64,000 nucleotides of DNA from Ilyonectria destructans (Eukaryota > Ascomycota > Sordariomycetes > Hypocreales > Nectriaceae), in the NCBI GenBank assembly GCA_020740775.1, contig JAHEWK010000004.1, forward strand, positions 2,170,001 through 2,234,000, in the 5' to 3' direction. Positions 11,250-23,040 of the stretch are shown in pieces. The notes under the pieces are model-generated. The model was not told the origin of the DNA. It searched no databases and saw nothing but the letters and a program-made list of their open reading frames with translations. A program made the position numbers and the translations under genes. Numbering within the stretch: the stretch's first letter is position 1; every line of letters begins with the position of its first letter.

Positions 11250-13307
11250 ATGGCCACCGCTACACAGCTGCAGCTCGCAACAGAGCCATCCATATCCATA
11301 CAAACAACCACGTCGAAAGATCCATCGTCTTCAATCCCCTCCGACGAGGTCGACATGGACCATGCCATCTTCCTCGCCGAGTTGTGCAAACGAGGCCTCA
11401 GTGACCTGGACACCCGCCTGCCAAACTTCAACCCGTCCCATCCCTACACTGCCGACGAGATCATCAACCTCCCGCTTGACCGCCATCGTGTCTCCGATGC
11501 CCTGCATGACCTGCCCCGGCGGAAATCCGGCCGGCACACCCTCGCCGTCGCCATAGCCTCTCTCATGTACCCAGTGCACGAGGGCTCTCTGGCATCCATC
11601 ATCCGCTACGAGGCCGACCGTGTCCGTCTCCGGGGCTGGGCTGCCCTGCAGCGACGATATGACATGCTGCAGGCCACCCGCCGCAACGGCCACACCTCCT
11701 TTGGCATGACGGGCGGTGCGGCCCCGGGTGTCCAAGCCCCCGTTTGGGCTGCCCGCATCACCGGTCAGGGTCGCTGGGATCCCGTCAAGAACCCCATCTC
11801 GCTGGACGGCGTCCAGGCCATTCCCATGCCCGTCCAGGTCTCCCACGAGGCCGATCTCGCGCCGTTCCTGGGTCACCTTGAGAAAGGGGGTACCTTTGAG
11901 CTGGATGGTACCAACCAGGGCTTCGAGCTCGACGAGGGACGTGGCGAGCCCTACTACGGCGTCAAAGGTGCCGAGTTTCGCAAAGGTGTTGTGTATGAGG
12001 ATGGGCGAATGGACCTGTGCAAAATGGTGGTTGGACCGGACCACATTGGCAAGTTGATGGACAGCCTCCGGCCAAATACCTTTGTTAGGCATTTCCTGCT
12101 GGGTAATAACATCATCGGGCCCGTTGGTGCCCGCGAGGTCGCCAACTTCATCGAGGATCTGCCAGACCGCATCGACACCTGGTACCTGGCTGGTAATTGC
12201 ATTGACGGACCCAGCTTCCGGATCCTCGTCGACGCCATGGTCCAGTCCGATGCCATCACCAATGTCTGGTTGAAACGAAACCCACTGGGCCCAGATGCCT
12301 CGGAGGACATCTTCCGTCTCATCACTGGCGCCAAAAACCTGCGGACTCTGGATCTTGACCAGACCGAACTGAGCAACCGGGGCGTCGCCGACCTATTCGC
12401 CCGTCTGGTCGCTCATGAGATGCCCGAGGACAGCAAACTTTCCCTGCAGCACATCTACCTGAACGGCAACGGCATCTCGGCTGAGGCTGCCCGCGCCATC
12501 GGGGCATTCCTGGCGTCCCCCCATTGCGGCTTGACATCCATCTACCTGTCGTCGAACCCGCTTGGGGACGAGGGTGTGGAGGCTCTGGCGGCTGCAGTTC
12601 CCAAGGCACCGTATCTGACTCGACTGTTCTTACAATCGGTTGGAGTCAGCACCAAAGGTGCCATTGCGATCTGCAAAGCCGTCACCGGCCACACCAGCCT
12701 CGAGAGCTTTGACTTTGGCCAGGCCTACACCACCTATGATCTTGGGCAGGCGTACAATTACATCGAGGACGAAGGTGTACCGGCCATCTGCGAGCTCATT
12801 ACGACCAAGAGCCGCCTGGCGTACCTCAACTTTGGACACTGCCCCATCACACCACCAGGGCTCAAGACCATTTCTGAGGCGGTCCTTCAGAGCCCAACAC
12901 TCGTGTACTACACGGCGTACTCGATCCTGCCGGACCCGACCCTCACCCCGGCGACCTTCAGGCCTGCGGTCGACACCCATCTCGTTGACCCGACGAACCG
13001 CACCAAGCCGCAGATCGAGTTGGACAAGGCGGTCCGTGATCATCAGACTGCCAATGTACAGGCCCGGTATGGCAAGGACATGTCGTTCAACCGCTTCATG
13101 GAGGAGGAGCGGCGCTGGCTCGTCAGCGACCGCGTCGACGTGCGCAAAATCGACTCCGTGTACCGCAACCGAGACGCGGGACTCGCGCGCCGGCGGCTGA
13201 TGACGCTGGTGAAAAACTGGGAGGAGGGCGACGAGACGCTGGACCGTGTCATGAATGCCCAGGCTCCGACCTGCTCGCTGCGACGACACGGCAAGACAGT
13301 GGTTTGA
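11250..13307 (+). CDS. Ribonuclease-inhibitor-type leucine-rich-repeat protein, 685 residues
   Basis: A single uninterrupted ORF with a plausible start (ACCATGG). The first 270 residues have no domain I recognise. From about residue 280 to 560 there are LRRs of the RNI type, spaced about 28 residues: FLLGNNIIGPVGAREVANFI, WYLAGNCIDGPSFRILVDAM, VWLKRNPLGPDASEDIFRL, LDLDQTELSNRGVADLFARL, IYLNGNGISAEAARAIGAFL, IYLSSNPLGDEGVEALAAAV. These form a horseshoe used for protein binding. The C-terminal 120 residues are charged and include RYGKDMSFNRFMEEERRWL. There is no nucleotide-binding domain, so it is not an NLR in itself. It lies next to the broken HET gene. The partner and role are unknown. GC and codon use look like the housekeeping neighbours, so I see no sign of recent transfer. 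Confidence 0.85.
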   Translation: MATATQLQLATEPSISIQTTTSKDPSSSIPSDEVDMDHAIFLAELCKRGLSDLDTRLPNFNPSHPYTADEIINLPLDRHRVSDALHDLPRRKSGRHTLAVAIASLMYPVHEGSLASIIRYEADRVRLRGWAALQRRYDMLQATRRNGHTSFGMTGGAAPGVQAPVWAARITGQGRWDPVKNPISLDGVQAIPMPVQVSHEADLAPFLGHLEKGGTFELDGTNQGFELDEGRGEPYYGVKGAEFRKGVVYEDGRMDLCKMVVGPDHIGKLMDSLRPNTFVRHFLLGNNIIGPVGAREVANFIEDLPDRIDTWYLAGNCIDGPSFRILVDAMVQSDAITNVWLKRNPLGPDASEDIFRLITGAKNLRTLDLDQTELSNRGVADLFARLVAHEMPEDSKLSLQHIYLNGNGISAEAARAIGAFLASPHCGLTSIYLSSNPLGDEGVEALAAAVPKAPYLTRLFLQSVGVSTKGAIAICKAVTGHTSLESFDFGQAYTTYDLGQAYNYIEDEGVPAICELITTKSRLAYLNFGHCPITPPGLKTISEAVLQSPTLVYYTAYSILPDPTLTPATFRPAVDTHLVDPTNRTKPQIELDKAVRDHQTANVQARYGKDMSFNRFMEEERRWLVSDRVDVRKIDSVYRNRDAGLARRRLMTLVKNWEEGDETLDRVMNAQAPTCSLRRHGKTVV

Positions 13308-13803
13308 CCAGACGATGCACTTGCTCGCTGATGTTTGCTAGATGTGATTTGTGCACTTGTTTTAGCAGTTAGTGGTTGTTAGTGATCGCTTGGCACCAGA
13401 TTGAATACAGCCTTGTTTGCGACTTGCAAGTTCATCCTTGATATGTGGTGAAGTTGGGAGGGAGTAGCTACCCCTCCAAACTTGCCTTTGAAGTCGCAGC
13501 CCACTCACACGTGACAGCGCACCGTGATCCAATGCTCCGCGTCGCGAACCCGCCCATCTCGCCATTTCGTAGCCTCGCGCCGTAACCTCGAGTCCTCGCT
13601 CTAAACAGAACAATCCTTCGAGGGCCGCTGAAGCCCAGCTGTCCGTGCAGCCCCCGACGAACGCATACGTCACCGCGCGCAGATGCGCTAAGCCGTAGCA
13701 ACCCAAGTCCCGGCTGCGCGCCCCGACTGCATCACCACTTCCCGTGAGAGTCGCACCTCGCATCGCGCTCGAGATTCGACTTCTGCTACCCTGCATCTTG
13801 ACC
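13308..13803. promoter_or_regulatory. Intergenic region and leader of the MYST gene
   Basis: About 500 bp with no gene. The ORF of the next gene is open upstream of its ATG to about 13744, but that part has no ATG start and reads as leader. Confidence 0.55.
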
Positions 13804-15793
13804 ATGCCTCAGAAGCGCAAACGACCCGACGATCCCCCCACCGCACCCGTTCCTCCTCCTGCTCCTCCTCAACCTCAGCCGCCGACCCCGACCCAACCCC
13901 CCGTCGCGCGTCGAGCGACGCGTCACACGCCCGTTCAACCTCCACCGATTCCACCTTCATATCAGCGCCTCACGCCGTCGCCCAACATAGCGACAGCAGC
14001 AGTGCCAATAGCGCCGACCCAGCTCCCAGCAGGCAACGCGACAGAGCAGCAGAAGCGAAGCCGCGCCCGACCCGCACCGGCCTATCCTCAACCAGTGCCG
14101 CCTCCGGCCTCGCTCGCACATCCGGCTCACCAGCCGTCCGCCCCCGTCCTGCGATGGGCCCCGCCTGAACCCTCCGGCCAGACAATTCGGCCTGTCGCCA
14201 TGGGAAGCCTCGCCACAGCCCGCGGCGCTGTCCGGCCGCCGTCCGACCTCGTCGCCCCGGAAATCACATACCACGTCCCGCAGGCGCACCCGCCGCCGTC
14301 GCATCGCACTTCCGCCCTCGTCCGGCCTCATGGTCCGTCCGCCCCGCCTCCGAGGCTGCTCGACCGGCCGCCGCCCATGACTGTCACCCCCGTCTATCCG
14401 CCGAAGCCGCCGGCTATGCCGTCTCAGCAGTCGCTGCCCCCGCCGCGTGCGGACCGAACAATCGACAAGGTTGTGTTCGGCAACATCTGCTTCCGCACCT
14501 GGTATCCAAGCTACTATGGCAAGGAGGTCCTCGGGGATGCGTCTGGAAACTCCGGCAAGGGCGGCAGCAAGGACACTGGCGGCAAAGACCATCCAGGTGG
14601 CAAGGCATCGTCCCGCAAGGACCGTGATCACCTGCCAATACTTGAACGTCTCCACGTGTGCCCTAGCTGCTTCAAGTACTCCAAGGAACTTGTAGCTTGG
14701 TGGGGGCACGTCCGCATGTGTGAGCGCCAGGCCTATGTGCCAGGCCGCAAGGTTTACGTTCACCCTCGCGGCCGTCGGAAGGTCCTGGTGCCGCAAGATT
14801 CCAAGGCTCCCGGAGCCAAGAAGCGAAGGGGAGAGGGTGGAGTGCGATACGTCGAGGAGATTGTCCAGGACGACGGGGAATGGAGTATCTGGGAAGTAGA
14901 CGGTGAAAAAGACGGCGTAAGTCTACGATCTATATATCATGACCACAGCTTACAGCTGCTCTACGGCCATGCATGGCTAACTTTTGTCTGGTTCCCAGCT
15001 CTTCTGCCAGAACCTCTCCCTTTTCGCGAAGCTATTCCTCGATAACAAGTCGGTTTTCTTCGACGTCACGGGCTTCAACTACTTCCTGTTAGTCTACACA
15101 CCCCCAGCTAAACCACCCTCGACCGGCACGACCGAGGACCACCCCCCAACGCCGCAGATCACGGGCTTCTTCTCCAAGGAGAAGATGTCATGGGACAACA
15201 ATAACCTCGCCTGCATCCTTGTCTTTCCTCCCTGGCAGCGCAAGGGTCTGGGCGCCCTGCTGATGGGAGCCTCCTACGAGATCTCACGGCGGGAGGGCAT
15301 CCTCGGTGGCCCTGAAAAGCCCATCTCAGATCTCGGCAAAAAGGGATACAAGCGCTACTGGTCGGGCGAGATTGCGCGGTGGCTCCTCGGCCTAGGGCTC
15401 CAAGAAGCCAATGCTGGCCATGAGGTGCTTGTGGACGTGAACGATTGCAGCCAGGCGACCTGGATTCACCCCGACGACTGTCTATTGATCCTCCGGGACA
15501 TGGGCGTTGTAGAAGAGGCCGGCATGGGGCCTGGGAAGCCCGAGGTCAAGGAACACTCTGACGAAACTGCAGTGGAGAAGGATGAAGGAGGAACGCCTGC
15601 CGGGGAGGAGGCGGACAAGGTCGTCAAGATGGTGCCGCGGGTGCGGGTGGACAAGCAGGCAGTGCGACGGTATGTATCGGAGCACCGGATCAATCTGGAG
15701 CGGACGTGCGATGCGGATGGATTTGTGGAGGGCTACGCAATTAAGGCACACGAGGTCAACGACGAAGAGGAAGACGAGGAGGATGAGAATTAG
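13804..15793 (+). CDS. SAS2: MYST-family histone acetyltransferase, Sas2 type
   Basis: Two exons (intron 14917-14998) give 635 residues. Residues 1-215 are extremely proline-rich and probably disordered. Then the MYST core: KVVFGNICFRTWYPSYY, a C2HC zinc finger (CPSCFKYSKELVAWWGHVRMC, Cys-x2-Cys-x12-His-x3-Cys), LFLDNKSVFFDVTGFNYFLL, and the acetyl-CoA site NLACILVFPPWQRKGLGALLMG with the Q/R-x-x-G-x-G loop. MYST enzymes move an acetyl group from acetyl-CoA to histone lysines; the Sas2 class acts on H4 Lys16. There is no chromodomain, which argues against Esa1, and the core is divergent with a long insert before the zinc finger, which fits Sas2 better than Sas3. The C-terminus is acidic (EEEDEEDEN). 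The family is certain; the Sas2 subtype is inferred from architecture. Confidence 0.88.
14917..14998 (+). other. Intron in the MYST acetyltransferase gene
   Basis: Donor GTAAGT, branch-like GGCTAAC, acceptor TTCCCAG; 82 nt, phase 0. It falls between VDGEKDG and LFCQNLSLFAKLFLD. Confidence 0.9.
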
Positions 15794-16809
15794 GTACGCG
15801 AGGGCCTTTGGGAGGACGGTTGGGATTGGGACGCAGGCCTTATATGATCATGATACCCCGCTCTAGTTAATTGAGCTCGACTTCTACAATGACAACCCCT
15901 TGGGCTGATGCTTGTTATGCACCAGAATTGTTGTTGTTTTGTGTCCGGCTGGACGGGCAAAGTAAGAGGGCACTCCTGAAACCGGAACGTGCTCATTGTT
16001 AAGTCCTCGAGGCTAGAGAGAGGCTCGTTGTCATGCATTGGTCCTTGTGCCTCTCCCAATGCCTCCCGGCGACTCGAGGCTACCGCCATCATGCCAGCTT
16101 TTGGAGATGCCGCGGCTCTAGTGTTGCCCGCCGCACCGGGGGATACCGCCGGGGCCGGAGCCGACCCGGAGCCATTGACTGCCCAGACAGACACAAAACG
16201 GGAGCAGACACCGGGGGAAATGCTGTTGTCATGGCCCTCATGCGCCTCCGAGCCCCGAAATCATAAACCGACACTCTGGGCACCGTCAATGGCTCCTTTC
16301 CTGCCGTTTCTCGTTCTTCCCATCGTCATGGCTCCCGCCCGATGCCGCTCAGTGAGCTTCCCATAAGTGGAAAGGAGCTTGGACCAGCTGGCATACGCTT
16401 CTCAAATTCTCACCCGGCGGTTATAGAGTCGTCCGCCAACCCGAAATTGCCCATGTCGCACGCCCCCCTTGCGCCGAAAATTTTTCGCCATCCGTCTGGC
16501 GCTGGCGCTCCCGCGCTTACTGCCTACAATTGAAGGCAATCCCAATCTCGGCACCGCTAGAAGCCCCCGAACGCCACAGCTATCGCCACTGAGCGCCGAG
16601 CACCTGAAGTGAGAACATCCTCTGCAGTGTGCTATGGATGCACCGCAGATGGGTTTGGAGCTGGTTACTGGGGATGCTGGTGTGGTTCAAGTAAGGTTGT
16701 CGGAGTTCTCCTGACTGCATACTTTACAGTGCGGAATCTTATAGACCGCACATGTCCAATGGCTGATCCCGTTAGAATTGTCGAGCCAGCGACAGTTCCA
16801 AGCGAACTT
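15794..16809. other. Intergenic region downstream of the MYST gene
   Basis: About 1 kb with no gene I can support. The longest ORFs have no conserved blocks and overlap on both strands. Confidence 0.5.
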
Positions 16810-17700
16810 GACCTCTTCACGAGCTTGATGCCTGGCGACGGGACGATGCCTCGGGCCCAATGGCTTGGAAACCTAGTGGAAATCGCATGTTTTCAACCAA
16901 CCCATCATTCGAGTTGTTCATGGAGGTGTTGATGAACCACATAGACCAGCCAATGGCCAGGAATACCGTTGACATCGTAATGACAGAGGCCAGCTCCTCT
17001 GAAACTTTCCAGCTGGGGCTGCGCGGCTGCGTCATTTCGACGCAGCCAGGCGTTGATGGTTTTACCGGTCGTCGTTCCCTCCTCTAGCTTGCGGCCTGGG
17101 GCAACCACAGTTTGAATTCTAAACTTATCGCACGGCCTCCCGGCGTCCGTGGAAAAATTTTCGTGGCCCGAAGGCCCGGACCCCACTGTAATCTCCCACG
17201 GTCATGGCCTCGGGAACGCCTGTACATAGGTAGGTTGTCTCGTCTCGGGATTGAGCAATATATTCAAATCAGCCGCGTTGTGATCGATATCAAAGAACAC
17301 GGTCAAGGAGTTATGGGCATGGATACATTGTCCGCTAGGGAGTAGGAGTATGCCAAATAGCTCTTGCATCGCTGCTGGTCTGGGATACCCAATTGAGTCG
17401 GAGCTTGCTCGGGGTGTGCCGTGAAGCTACCACCTAGCAAAAAAGTATCACAGGCATGTGCCAATATGCTGAGTAGACATGACACTGTGTGCAACTCCCC
17501 ATCTGAGATCTGGTCGGCGGCTGGATCACGGATCATGGAGAGGATCCGCCGCTGTTCGGAGACAGTCATGCACCAAAGGGCCGGGGAAGGCTGCGACTCT
17601 GGAGTAGAACGACCTTGAATCTCAGGAATCATCTCGATATCTTGATGCCAGGCTGGCCCTGCTGGACCTTCGCCTTCGATCCACCCACGTGGAAGAGTCG
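16810..17700 (-). pseudogene. Decayed minus-strand gene, family unknown
   Basis: Successive minus-strand segments look like real protein but sit in different frames. One frame gives CMTVSEQRRILSMIRDP and ELHTVSCLLSILAHACDTFL (about 17575-17430). A second frame takes over near 17380 with MQELFGILLLPSGQCIHAHN, then SLTVFFDIDHNAADLNILLN, and stops at about 17211 after QAFPRP. Further down, GKTINAWLRRNDA (about 17070) and, in another frame, ASVITMSTVFLAIGWSMWFI (a likely membrane helix, about 16985) follow. There is no splice signal that joins the first two frames (they meet within about 10 bases). I read this as one gene broken by indels, or two decayed genes. I do not recognise the family. Confidence 0.4.
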
Positions 17701-19389
<1,689 letters not shown>

Positions 19390-22300
19390 GCTGTTTCCCA
19401 ACCAATTGGGGCGGCTCGTGCCGAATGATCGAGTCAGTGATATAGGGGAGGCTGCCGAGCGCAGTATGTCATGCAGGGTCCTGAAGACCTGGTCATTGGT
19501 GCACTTGCCACCAGCTTGCACGATAGAGGGGAGGTTGCCTTGTAATAGACGGGATAGAGAACTGGGAGGGACGTTGGTCATAAGAACGTCTCTGTGGTAG
19601 AGTTTGGGAAATTCTGCGCAATTCCTCTCAGGGACCGACTTGTAAAATAAAAAGCCTCATTCATCCCGACTCTTCCACAACACCAAGAGATTTCTTTTTT
19701 CATCATAGAAAAGTGTTTGCCAGCTTGATAGTGACGCAATTCAAATCGCATCTTATCGGTTGAAAGCTCAATTGGCATTCAATGGATAACACCTGTAAGA
19801 CTGCCAAATCGCTCAGCTGCATGTGGTGAGGCAATTGCTCTCGAGCTCCCGTGGGCCGGTGCCGGGGAAAGTTGGCGCCTTAGCCGAGCTGGCAGGCACT
19901 TGCGCTGCCACTCTCACTCATAACCGAGTTGACCCGGCCGCCCAGTAATTTCGTGCTCGAGCGCTTGGTGCAACAATCCGCATAAGAAGGCGGTCTATCT
20001 GGGCGCCTGAGTGCCTGTCTTTCCAGGCACGATAAGGCATCGAATCTTGGTTTGAGGAGAAAGGGCCCACACTGTGCAAAACTGGCACCCGCTAGAAAGG
20101 CTTCTGACTCTGGGACCTAGCCCAGTCCAATAGGAGGCAACGTATGATAGGGAAGGTCCGGGGCGTGAAGGTGGATCGAGGGAATGATTCTTCGGCCAAG
20201 GGGGAAGATTGTGGAGCTCTCGTCAGGTATGTAAGGAAAGAGAAGTCCCCCTGGGAACATGGAGACGATCTCCTGTGGTAGTCCTGATCATCAAGCGTGG
20301 AGTAAATACCGGGTCGAACCAACCATGCACCAGCCGATTCAAAACTCCCGGGTATGATAATCGACTGTTGAAGGGCGATTCGACATTGTTACGCACTTCC
20401 ATGCCAACTGGAAGTGGTTAAAAGACCGATAAGGGCAGACCAGACCGTGCCCTCGACGATGTGGTCAATCTATGCGTCATGCAACAACAGCCCGACAAAC
20501 GCCGAGAACATCAGACAATATTCTGGATGAGTCGCGAATCCGTCCAACCGATGAACGTGTTTCCGAGGACAACTGCCGAAGAACCGACACTTGCACCGAG
20601 CAAATTCCGGAAATATTGTGTTCAAGTGAATACTCCCCCGTTAACCAGAAACACAGACAGCTTGATCGAGTGACGAGGCGATGGTCGAATTGCATAGGGC
20701 GTCACTGCCACAGTGGCGGCACCTGGGTAGAACTTGAATCAACTGGACGACGTGGTTTCCTTTGGCGACTTGATAAGATCTTGAGAGTGGCTGCCTCAGG
20801 GCTGAGTCAACGCGGTGAATTCAAGGTACAAAATTGCTCGAGTGAGTAACTTGACCAAGAAAGGGCTGCTTTCGTCGAAGAGAACATGATTCTTGAACGG
20901 TTCCTTTGGCGGAACCCACTGATCCAGGTAGGAACCTCACGTTCTCAGCGTATTGGAACCCATCCACGAGGGTGTCTGACGATGTCCAAAACGCCAATCC
21001 ATTGGATCCAATATCAAGGGTCGAACTTCAAACGAGGCTGAAAGACTTATGGAATCGTGTAACATACCGAAATAGGACAGGGCAATGCTCAGTGATTTCC
21101 TCGTCAGGCGGGACAATTCAGTACTGCTAAAGGTCAACATGTGTCTGTTTGATCGCTTGCGTTGGATCGAGTCCATACTTACCTTCTCACCCTCAGTAGC
21201 GTGTTAGGAGGTCCACTCTGCTCCACCACAGCTCACGACAACGATGGAAGAAACTCCTTCTAGCGCCGCACGACCTCAGAATCGACGACGGTTGATCAAT
21301 TGACACAACTTGACAAGAATATGACAGTAACGAAGATGAAGAAAAACAAACCGAGATTAGGAGGTGCCGATGAGGGTGGTCCCCTCACCTTCCCCTCTTT
21401 CGAAGTCACATGACCGGGCAGCCACCACACCTCCCAACAAGGACATTGTGTCACATCGACAAGGGGATTCGGGAAAGGACGGCCTGGGGAAGAAAGGGAT
21501 TGGTACCTGTGCGATGCGTGGCGCCCGGGACAGGGACGGCAGCTTCGGGAATGAGACTGTAGCATTGGTTCTGCCTCAAGGGTGTGAAGGGGCAACCTGG
21601 CCACGCTGCCCGGATGGCACGACGTCGACAGTGCCATCGACTGATGGGAGAGGAGCGCGCTTTCAATGCCAGGGCGCAGCTCAAGCGGGCCGTCCGGGAG
21701 AGGGTTTCGCCAGGTGTTGTGGGAGTGTTGTGACCGTCTCGCGTTGAAGTGGGAAGACGGGCGGCGAGGTCCGATCAGGTCGGCAGCTCTGCGAGCACAC
21801 GTCTTTGGGGGATTCAATGAAGGAGAGAATGGTCACGGTTGGTGAGGGAGAGGAGAAGGGAGGAATGTGGGAGGCCAGGTTGGATTTAGAGGGGATGGGC
21901 CGCTTGGCTGACACCTTCCCATTCCTGCAATTGGCCACTCGACCTCGGGATGCCGCTCGAAGAATGCGGAAGGCGCGTCAGCAACTTAGCCATGTAATTA
22001 ACCACCTGGTGATTCGTCCGGGAGATGAAAGCGGCCGGCCCCTTTGCCTCCTTGAGGCAGACTAGGATGCAGCAACTTGGCCAATCCCCAAGCTTGGAAA
22101 TACGACATTCTCCTCGGCTAGAGCATCCTCCCCTTTTCGATGGCGCTGAGCGAGCAGGCACGCGACTGTTCCGACTCAAATCGCTCTCATCGTCGCCTAA
22201 CGCCGGCAGTTCTACTTTCGAGGCGGGGAAGGGGCTAAAAATCTGGGGTAGCAACGCACAGCCCTTCCCCCTTGCTGGGCGGTGGAGCCCTTCCGTGCAG

Positions 22301-23040
22301 GCCGGGTGAGACGGCCAATGTCCCGCTGGGCCACTGCAGAGCCGCCCTCTGGAGGAAATCATGCCATCTCCATGTACGTGTGTTTTCGTCAATTATGATG
22401 TTGCGGATTCTTCGGGCGACTTGCATGTCCTCGGAGGCTCGGACCCTGGATACGATGCATGGTTGACTTCCCCTCCGTTATTCGTGGTGATAATTGCGAC
22501 TGTACACACCCTCTCCGTCTGCCGTGCCTCGCTGCCGAAACGATCCCCTGTCAGTAATCCCTCAGTCGCAGGTGAAAATAGACGAAATAATAATAAACCG
22601 ACAACGCCACGATTGGGCGATGCATTCCATTTCGCATAACATAACATGAGATGTGATTGAATGGCCTAGGTATGAATAATAATAAAATACGGCAATGTGC
22701 TAAGGGGTTGGCGGGAGACGGCCATTTAAATGCCTAACTTAGAATTCAGGGCAAGGTTTTTTAGAGGACGGGTGGCAATGCTAGAGGGGGGGGGACTCAG
22801 AAGGGTTGTAGCGAGCGACTGCAGATAAAGGCTACTTGGAAAGCTTGCTTGTAGTTATTGGGTGCGATACGTGATTGTGTGTTGCTACTAAATATTATCC
22901 CTTCCGCCACTTTGGTCTACTCGATAGGATGTTGAACAAGACTGTAATATTTCACAATGGACGAGAACCAGTGTGTCAATTCATATTTGATTGACAATGC
23001 AAGACTCCTCGTGCTACCGCCGGAGCTACCCGGTACCATC
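19390..23040. other. Long gene-free spacer between ATP9 and RRP6
   Basis: About 3.65 kb in which I find no ORF with a recognisable family, no tRNA and no terminal repeats. The longest ORFs (173 and 168 residues, minus strand) are composed of improbable residue mixes and overlap others. It contains a short AT-rich segment with poly-A/T tracts at about 22570-22720. Confidence 0.5.

Noticed and set aside
11331..12092. 253-codon minus-strand ORF over the LRR gene
   Set aside because: Shadow of a long GC-rich coding exon; the plus strand carries clear LRRs.
13957..14796. 279-codon minus-strand ORF over the MYST gene
   Set aside because: Arg/Gly-rich complement of a proline-rich coding region; no domain.
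19390..22900. ORFs of 120-173 codons in the spacer downstream of ATP9
   Set aside because: They overlap one another on both strands, have no conserved blocks and lack plausible splicing partners.
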